A model generated the notes under the pieces. The model saw only the letters and a program-made list of their open reading frames with translations. It was not told where the DNA came from and did not search any database. From Eretmocerus hayati (taxonomy: Eukaryota > Arthropoda > Insecta > Hymenoptera > Aphelinidae): 64,000 bases of DNA. Of this stretch, positions 57,631 to 64,000 are shown piece after piece. Each line of letters opens with the position of its first letter. The stretch's first letter is position 1. The position numbers and the translations under genes were made by a program. The stretch spans positions 192,181,344 through 192,245,343 of the forward strand of contig CM056742.1 of NCBI GenBank assembly GCA_029851415.1, written 5' to 3'.

Positions 57631-60411
57631 ATGAAGTTTGAGTGTAGTGTATGTGGTTGTCATTTTATCGACAAAAGACGTGTGAAAACGTTTGGGGGAT
57701 CAATATATTGTCATAGTTGTTACCATCAACTCAAGCAAATCATATAAACTCAAAGTAGTCCGGAGACTTTACAAAATCCCCCAGAAGTTTCTGTGAATAT
57801 TGAGGTGCAATTAGATATACCAGACTGTGATATTGTGAATCAGGGTTGCCAAGATCCACAACATGTGCCCGATGAACGTCATGAGGCTGTTTACGAAATT
57901 CCGTGCGGGGAGCCTCCGCTTAAAAAAGTCAGATTATCGTTTGGGAGGTTCAAGAAGACGACTGCTAGATATTCTCATCGTGTGCTATTCGTGAATCGTG
58001 AATTCAAATATGATGAATTCCACGCCAAAGCGACCTACGGAAAGGGGTCATCTCTCAGATTCTTTTTTAACCTTTTTCATTCGATTCTATGGCCCAAAAT
58101 AGGAACTTCGGACCACCTATGGGGCCCAAAAAAAATTTCTCCTCTCCATTGCACGCATATCCGTCAACAGACCCAAAATCCATCGTGTAAAAATCGATGC
58201 GCTTTTATTCACGAAAATGGGAATATTTCGAGTTTTTGAATAGCTATCGATTTGCGAGTTGCGGCATCTGAAAGGGCATCAAAAAACCTATCGGAAACGT
58301 TGTCGAAAATTTCTTCTCTGTGATTTGGGGGCCTCCTGGAGGCAGAAGAGTGTTTTTCACTAAAATGTTGATTTCTCAAAAAGCCATTTTTTTTATTTTC
58401 CTAAAATCATATACTTGACGTAAAATTTTGCGTTCTTTCGAGAAAAATGGGTTTCAGAGAAGTTTGGGGCGATCCAAGTGACTTATGAGCCATTTTTTGA
58501 AAATTCGATTTTTCCGGTTTCAGAAAAAGGCGATTTTCTGCGCATGCGCACAAACGTAGACTTTTGGCGCCACTTTCAATAGAAAGCTGACAAAATTTCC
58601 TATAAAATGGCTACCCGCAAAGTTGAAATTCATGCACTGAAACGCGATCTGCAAGGATTAATTATGTCGAATCAAAATCACATAAAAATTCAGCCCATTA
58701 ACGCCCTCGTGGCGCCTGCTGAGATGACACATTCACGAGATCTTCCCGGGACTCAATTTTGAGTACGAAATTGACCTGAAAAAAATTCGGACCACATGGT
58801 TTCAACGTAAAATTGTATGAACTTTCAAAATATGCGATGAAAAATCCCGTTTGAGGCGAACCCGAGGTTGCGAAAAATTGAATGTAGCCCCTCGGGTTCG
58901 CCTCAAACGGGTTTTTTCATCGCATATTTTGAAAGTTCATACAATTTTACGTTGAAACCATGTGGTCCGAATTTTTTTCAGGTCAATTTCGTACTCAAAA
59001 TTGAGTCCCGAGAGGATCTCATGAATGTGTCATCTCAGCAGGCGCTCCGAAGGCGTTAATGGGCTGAATTTTCATGTGATTTTGATTCGACATAATTAAT
59101 CGTTGCAGATCGCGTTTTAGTGCATGAATTTCAACTTTGCGGGTAGTCATTTTAAAGGAAATTTTGTCAGCTTTCTATTGAAAGTGGCGCCGAAAGTCTA
59201 CGTTTGTGCGCATGCGCAGAAAATCGCCTTTGTCTGAAACCGGAAAAATCGAATTTTCAAAAAATGGCTCATAAGTCACTTGGATTGCCCCAAACTTCTC
59301 TGAAACTCATTTTTTTCGAGAGAACGCAAAATTTTACGTCAAGTATATGATTTTAAAAAAATAAAAAAAATGGCTTTTTGAGAAATCAACATTTTAGTGA
59401 AAAACACTCTTTTGCCTCCAGGAGGCCCCCAAATCACAGAAAAGGAATTTTCGACAACGTTTCCGATAGGTTTTTTGATGCCCTTTCAGATGCCGCAACT
59501 CGCAAATCGATAGCTATTCAAAAACTCGAAATATTCCCATTTTCGTGAATAAAAGCGCATCGATTTTTACACGATGGATTTTGGGTCTGTTGACGGATAT
59601 GCGTGCAATGGAGAGGAGAAATTTTTTTTGGGCCCCATAGGTGGTCCGAAGTTCCTATTTTGGGCCATAGAATCGAATGAAAAAGGTTAAAAAAGAATCT
59701 GAGAGATGACCCCTTTCCGTAGGTCGCTTTGGCGTGGAATTCATCATATTTGTGTACAAGGATTCCAACCCCTGTCCTCGTCAAAAGCTCATCCTTCTCA
59801 ATTTTTTTTGAATTTCCCAGATTGAAATTGAATGAGTTCCGTTTGATTCCAGATGTTTTATCCGTAAGTCAGAGGTGAACCTGAGACTTGTTCCGTATGA
59901 AGCTATTGCACACTGTTTTTTTGAGCTAAATATAATAATCATCCACGGTACGAGATGTTGCATCCAACATCTCAACAAAAACCGTTTAGATTATGACCTA
60001 TTGCGAGGATTGGAGACTGATTATCAACACACACTCATGACAGAGGCGGAGGTATCAGAATTCATAAAATCTCTTAAAGATCTAGCCGTGAAAGATTCGA
60101 AGAAGAAGCAAGGTACCTATTTCTCCATTCTGTAGTTATCTCTGCATCCTTGATAAATATTCTCAATGATGGCCCTGCAATTATTTATTCCTAAGGTCTT
60201 TTGGACTTCAATGATCAAGATTTTATTGATGAAGATTTCATCAATCTGACTGGGATATCGAAGCGAGACTTCAATCATCTCATTGAAACTTGTCTGAAGA
60301 GTAGTCTTTGGGACAAATATAGCAAGAAATTGTGTTTGAGGAAGTGCATTGCCATCTTGCTGATTAAAATGAGAGCTAACCTATCCCAAAATTCTCTGAG
60401 TACTCTATTTA
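57631..60411 (+). pseudogene. Decayed intron-containing DDE-type transposase gene, interrupted by Fb3
   Basis: Exon 1 (57631-about 58007) opens with a CX2C-X21-CX2C zinc motif (CSVCG at about 57643, CHSC at about 57709). After an in-frame TAA (57745-57747) the same frame stays open to the foldback at 58008. Exon 2 (59853-60112) follows an acceptor (TTGATTCCAG) and reads RLVPYEAIAHCFFELNII, then a RCC..HL motif. A phase-1 intron (60113-60195, GTACCT to CTAAG) joins it to exon 3 (60196-60411), which gives INLTGISKRDFNHLIETCL and RKCIAILLIKMRANLSQNSL, then STLF. Exon 3 matches the helix-turn-helix region that precedes the DDE_Tnp_4 (IS5/Harbinger, ISL2EU-like) catalytic domain. The catalytic domain is missing, with an abrupt change of sequence at about 60412. 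The link from exon 1 to exon 2 is an inference. Confidence 0.65.
58012..59745. mobile_element. Foldback element Fb3 (1734-bp near-perfect palindrome)
   Basis: Starts GATGAATTCCACGCC and ends with its inverse. The arms of about 857 bp leave a loop of only about 23 bp (58869-58891). ATAT flanks both sides (58008-58011, 59746-59749). It shares TCGATTCTATGG(C)CCAAAA near 58081 and CTGCGCATGCGCA near 58538 (inverse near 59207) with Fb1 and Fb2. The identical 45-65-residue frames on opposite strands are palindrome artefacts. It interrupts the transposase-like gene. Confidence 0.9.
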
Positions 60412-60688
60412 AGGGGATGTGGCTGTCATCGCGGTCGGTAAGGTAGGGTACGCGTCGGATCACCGACCTCGGGTAATTCCACCGGTAGGTGGCGCTACCA
60501 GAGATCGGAACGTGAGTTGGTAACACTCACAGCGTATATAGAGCGCGTAAAATAAGACTCAGAAGTCGATCTGTCACTTTATTAGAGATGATGGCTTCAG
60601 AAAGCTTTCATCGTGACTTTCGCCCGCAAGCGAATATAACTCCGTGAACTATTCGGGAAGAGCAGAGTATCCAAATTGCGTTCTTCAA
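60412..60688. other. Unidentified insert after transposase exon 3
   Basis: Composition changes abruptly to GC-richer sequence (GGTAGGTGGCGCTACC near 60484, a palindrome). No gene recognised. It could be the left end of a further element extending through the hairpin array. Confidence 0.4.
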
Positions 60689-61175
60689 TAAGAATGGCAC
60701 ATTTTCAGTAATCCACCACAAGATGAGCTGAAATTCATGTCCAAAAACATGAATTGTTTCACAGAATTTTCAAAAAAATTCATCTTTTCAGACGTCCAAA
60801 CGACCAAAAATCTTCATTTATGTTCACTAACATAAGAATGGCACATCTTCAGTAACACACCACAAGACGAGCTGAAATATCATGTTCAAAAACATGAATA
60901 TATCTACCAAATTTTCCGAACAAATTCAGTTTTTAGACATCGAAACGACTAAAAATCTGCATTCATGTTCACTAACATGAAACAGTGTTGATTTCATGGA
61001 TCCATTGATAGGCAAATCTAATCATGCCCAAAAACATGATCCAAGGGAAGTGACATCACCAAGTTATTGTTTTACTCGCTGAATACCTGTATCCATGTTC
61101 ACTAACATGATACGCTCCATTGATTCCATAAAATCATCTCCTTTCGCAGACCTAATCATGCTCAAGAACATGAAA
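60689..61175. repeat. Array of seven short palindromes, two alternating types
   Basis: Type A (CATGNYCAARAACATG-like) at about 60735, 60881, 61023 and 61157; type B (ATGTTCACTAACAT) at about 60819, 60964 and 61094. They alternate at 59-84-bp steps. Each has 5-6-bp stems around a 4-bp loop. The first two A-B pairs lie in a ~143-bp direct duplication (60689-60970); the later ones have different spacer sequence but keep the palindromes. Confidence 0.75.
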
Positions 61176-61259
61176 CTTCCTACTCCTCTCCATCCGCTGG
61201 GTCTTAGCAATGTGTTTTATGTTCTGCTCTTGTGATCTTGTATCAGATAACTATCCAGA

Positions 61260-62720
61260 ACAAGTATCAGATACCCTCTATTCAAGTTTGGTAAAGCCAC
61301 AGGGTTTCGCTCGAGGCACTTTTTTCAAATTCTACCTGAAAAATAGTTCCAGGTTAGAACAAAAATGGTTGGATCAGCTGCTTGGACCATTTTCTGACAC
61401 AAATCATGTTCCCATTCATATGTTTCCATAAAGAAATAGCTGAGATACATGAATTTAGAGCTACAATTTTTTCAAAGTTTCTTACCAACTGAAATACTGG
61501 GAAAAGATGACCGCATAATATGTCTATTTCATTTCAATTTTCAAACAGTTTTATGAATCAGAATATGATTTCTGCCCTAGAGATGATGTGAACTGGATTG
61601 ACTCTTCAATTGATGCTTTGGAATTGTATTTCCAGGTAAAATCTGAGAATAGTTGCTCGAGCGAGACCTTTAAGTATCACCAACATTGGATAGAGACTCT
61701 CTGAGAGCTTATGATGGACACTCGTGGACCATTTCCAAGAGCAGGAAATGTTTCTGGTGATCTTATTCTAACAGATATCAGAATGAAAAAAACAAATGTG
61801 AGAAGATCAGCCTTACATAAGAACCTTGATGAAAAATATCTTTTGAGATTTTTTTATAATCTGGATTGGTGGAAGTTTTTCTTCTCTCACCCTTCGAACA
61901 TAATCTGAAAATTGTTGATGTCCATCATCACCATCATCAAACTTCAGTAGGTCTCCATCCAAAGTTGATAACCCTCAAATGTCTCGCTCGAGGCACAATT
62001 TTCAAATTCTACCTGCAAGACTACTCCCAAACTAGAAACATAATAGACATTCCAGTTCAGATAATTTTCTAGGCCCTGATTATATTTCATTTCATAGAAA
62101 CGAATAGAGATGGACTGAGGTAGCTAGATGTTCAGACTGGAAAGTTTCTAACCACAAGAAATTCTAGGAAAAAATAAACTCTTAATGTATCAATTTTAGT
62201 CCAATTTTCATTCAGAATCATGAAACCAAATATGATTCCTGACTAGAAAATAATGTAAACTTGGATGACTCCTCAATTGATAATTTGGAACTACACTTCC
62301 AAGTAAAATCTCAAAATACTTGCTCGAGCGATAATCTCTAGTATCATCAAACTTGGATGAAGACTTCCTGAACGCTCATGATGGACATCCACAGATGATA
62401 TTCAAGAGCAGGAAACATTCTTGGTGATCACATTTTACCAACTATCATAATAAGAAAAGCTAATGTGAGAAGATCAGCCTAAGATAAGAATCTTGATGAA
62501 AGAATTCTACGAAGAATTTTTAACTACTCTGGATTAGTGGAAGTTAGGCTATTCTTAGTCTTGAACATGATCTGAAATCTGGTGATGTCCATCACCAAAC
62601 ATTAGGAGGTCTATATCCAAGATTGATGAACTCAAGGATGTCACTCGAGGAACAATTTTTAAATTTCACCTGTAAAATTACTTCCAAACTAGAAACAGAG
62701 TAGACATTCCGATTCAGATA
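61260..62720. repeat. Diverged tandem repeat, ~660-bp period, a little over two units
   Basis: TCGCTCGAGGCAC at 61307 recurs at 61984 and, diverged, at 62641 (offsets 677 and 657). Units share TTTCAAATTCTACCTG, GTGAGAAGATCAGCCT, CTTGATGAAA and GATGTCCATCA. Frames are broken in each unit. Units are about 75-80% similar. Confidence 0.75.
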
Positions 62721-62831
62721 ATTTTTCGGGCACTGATATTATACTTCATTCCATGAGAATGGATGAATCATTATTACAATAGTCATTCATTTTACATGAT
62801 ATTAATCTTGGGTAATTAGAAAAAGTCTTAC

Positions 62832-63463
62832 CTCGAACTTATGTGTTGGTTGTCCCACGACGGATCTTCTTTGTATACCCCTGGAGGTGGTCTCCACAGG
62901 TAGAGTTGCCCCGCTAGTGTCCCCAGAGTATCCAGGTAGACCTAGAAGAAGCACACATTCAATCAGAATTATGTTAGTGTAATATTCACTACACCATGAC
63001 TGAATCTGAGAGAGACCCTCTCATAAAACCAAAACCCAAACCACTGCAAGTAGAGGTTTCAGACAGTGGATGTGGGTAATTTAATGTGAAATATGATCAA
63101 ATAGGTATAAAAAAGGCCTTACATAGTTGCTGGAGGCAAGGAGAAGCAATGTAGATGATCAGTCCACCTCCGGACATCACCAGACCAACTTCGTCTTTGG
63201 ATCCATACCTCGTTCCTAAGTTTCCGTAATACCTGCAACCAGAAAATGTTGTATATAATTAAACTAGCCATATGAGAGTTAGTTCATTGAAAAGAGTACA
63301 CTTTTCATAATCATTTAAGTACAAAAAATTAAGCATTCAGTACCAAATTTATGAGACTGATGAAAAATTAATCTTTCTTTACATGCAGCCCATGCTAATA
63401 CATGGTAAAACAGTGCCCTGCTGTGACACCCCGTAATTGATGAGTATAACTTCCCCAGGTTTC
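62832..63463 (-). CDS. Three exons of a probable host gene (fringe-type glycosyltransferase-like?)
   Basis: Exon A (63463-63383, 81 nt), exon B (63232-63123, 110 nt) and exon C (62941-62832, 110 nt) on the minus strand have good acceptors (GCCACAG, GGTTGCAG, CTTCTAG) and donors (GTAAAG, GTAAGG, GTAAGA). Their phases agree: A ends in phase 2, B in phase 1, C in phase 0, and the joined frame of about 100 codons is open. Exon A contains KPGEVILINYGVSQQGTV; exon B contains LGTRYG followed by VMSGGGLIIYIASPCLQQL; exon C starts CLPGYSGDTSG. The LGxRYG ... GGGG-like pattern resembles the GT31 (fringe, B3GLCT) core, but this is from memory and weak. Upstream exons would lie beyond the right window edge or past repeat X. 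No downstream exon is seen. Confidence 0.5.
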
Positions 63464-63594
63464 CTGTGGCAATAAATGCGTAACCAAAGGCTTAGCGCAG
63501 GTGCTACGACTACTTCCAATTGATTAGAATTGATAATTATCAAATTACTTACGATATAAACAGCCGGATTTTGCTCGCTCCAGCAGACGGCATT

Positions 63595-64000
63595 CTCGCG
63601 CTCCTACACGGAGAAACCAAAACGCACTCGCGGGGACGTCGTGCGACCCCGCGTCTGGCTTTGCATGATCGCGTCGGGCAGCGCACGAGATCGGAGCGTC
63701 TAACCCGCCTCGGTGATGTTGTGCACGTTACCGTGGTGACGCGCAGGACAGCGATGTGACCGGCTGCTCGAGACTGTTTTGAGAGCCGCAATGATGTTTT
63801 GACTGCCTTGTTCTCGTGCCAATATTATGAAAAAGGGACCGCGTCTCTTTATCTCGATAATTGATCCCTTATTAGTTTCAGCGCTTCTCACGAGCGGAGA
63901 GGATGAATCGGTTTGATGGCTCTCCAGTGGGACTATTGTTCATGTATGACAATTAAAATCATTTTTGCAACCTGTCAATCAGCTTAATGGTACAACACAA
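63595..64000 (+). repeat. Dispersed repeat X, copy 2 (empty-site copy)
   Basis: Matches 9938-10071 and then 13632-13856 without a break. It has a single CGTTAC at about 63725-63730, where copy 1 has the 3.56-kb TIR element. Its last bases (about 63955-64000) match 14069-14115, the start of the tRNA-like relic. Confidence 0.78.

Noticed and set aside
57793..59784. Identical peptides on opposite strands at 58011-58239 and 59518-59784
   Set aside because: They are mirror images from the arms of foldback Fb3; only the part before 58008 belongs to an exon.
60689..61175. CRISPR-like repeat-spacer array
   Set aside because: The repeated motifs are short palindromes of two types in eukaryotic repeat DNA; no constant direct repeat of CRISPR length and no cas genes.

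Overview
This is eukaryotic nuclear DNA, most likely arthropod and probably insect. It has spliced exons with GT-AG introns, LTR and non-LTR retrotransposons, tRNA-like relics, long hairpin DNA elements and minisatellites. No operons, bacterial promoters or CRISPR arrays are present. Species cannot be read from the window; an insect such as a hymenopteran is a guess.

The window is almost entirely accessory, repeat-derived DNA. Left part (1-15146): a broken Ty3/gypsy pol fragment at the edge; long hairpins at 3643-4435 and 4473-5837; a possible host exon on the minus strand near 6.0-6.5 kb; G-rich and GGGCTG-type simple repeats at 7.4-9.3 kb; and a 3.56-kb terminal-inverted-repeat (TIR) element at 10072-13631, inserted with a 6-bp target duplication into a dispersed repeat. 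A second copy of that repeat at the right edge preserves the empty site.

Centre (15147-34970): a nested set. A decayed minus-strand gypsy element (15147-18514 plus 30782-34970) is split by a TIR element whose ends lie at 18515 and 30781. That element is in turn split by a nearly complete plus-strand gypsy element (18742-29581). The latter has two ~807-bp LTRs, a primer binding site, gag, a -1 frameshift signal, pol, an accessory ORF3 and a polypurine tract. An 849-bp TIR element (17409-18257) also sits in the decayed copy.

Right-centre (34971-49984): a ~120-bp-period satellite; a large foldback element (36478-39813) of the same family as 4473-5837 and 58012-59745; several shorter hairpin elements; and long stretches with no recognisable gene. 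A possible TATA-driven first exon lies near 42.0-42.2 kb.

Right part (50005-64000): three 5'-truncated non-LTR retrotransposons lie head to tail, each ending in AATAAA plus a tetranucleotide repeat. The third is split by a 2.5-kb foldback. A minus-strand R1-like fragment with poly(A) and an 11-bp target duplication follows. Next is a decayed, intron-containing DDE-type transposase gene broken by a foldback, an array of alternating short palindromes, a ~660-bp-period repeat, and three phase-compatible minus-strand exons of a probable host gene (62832-63463).

The most interesting signal is a family of giant near-palindromic foldback elements (1.4-3.3 kb) with shared termini, shared internal blocks including GCGCATGCGC, and 4-bp direct repeats at their borders. 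The window holds about fourteen long inverted repeats in 64 kb.
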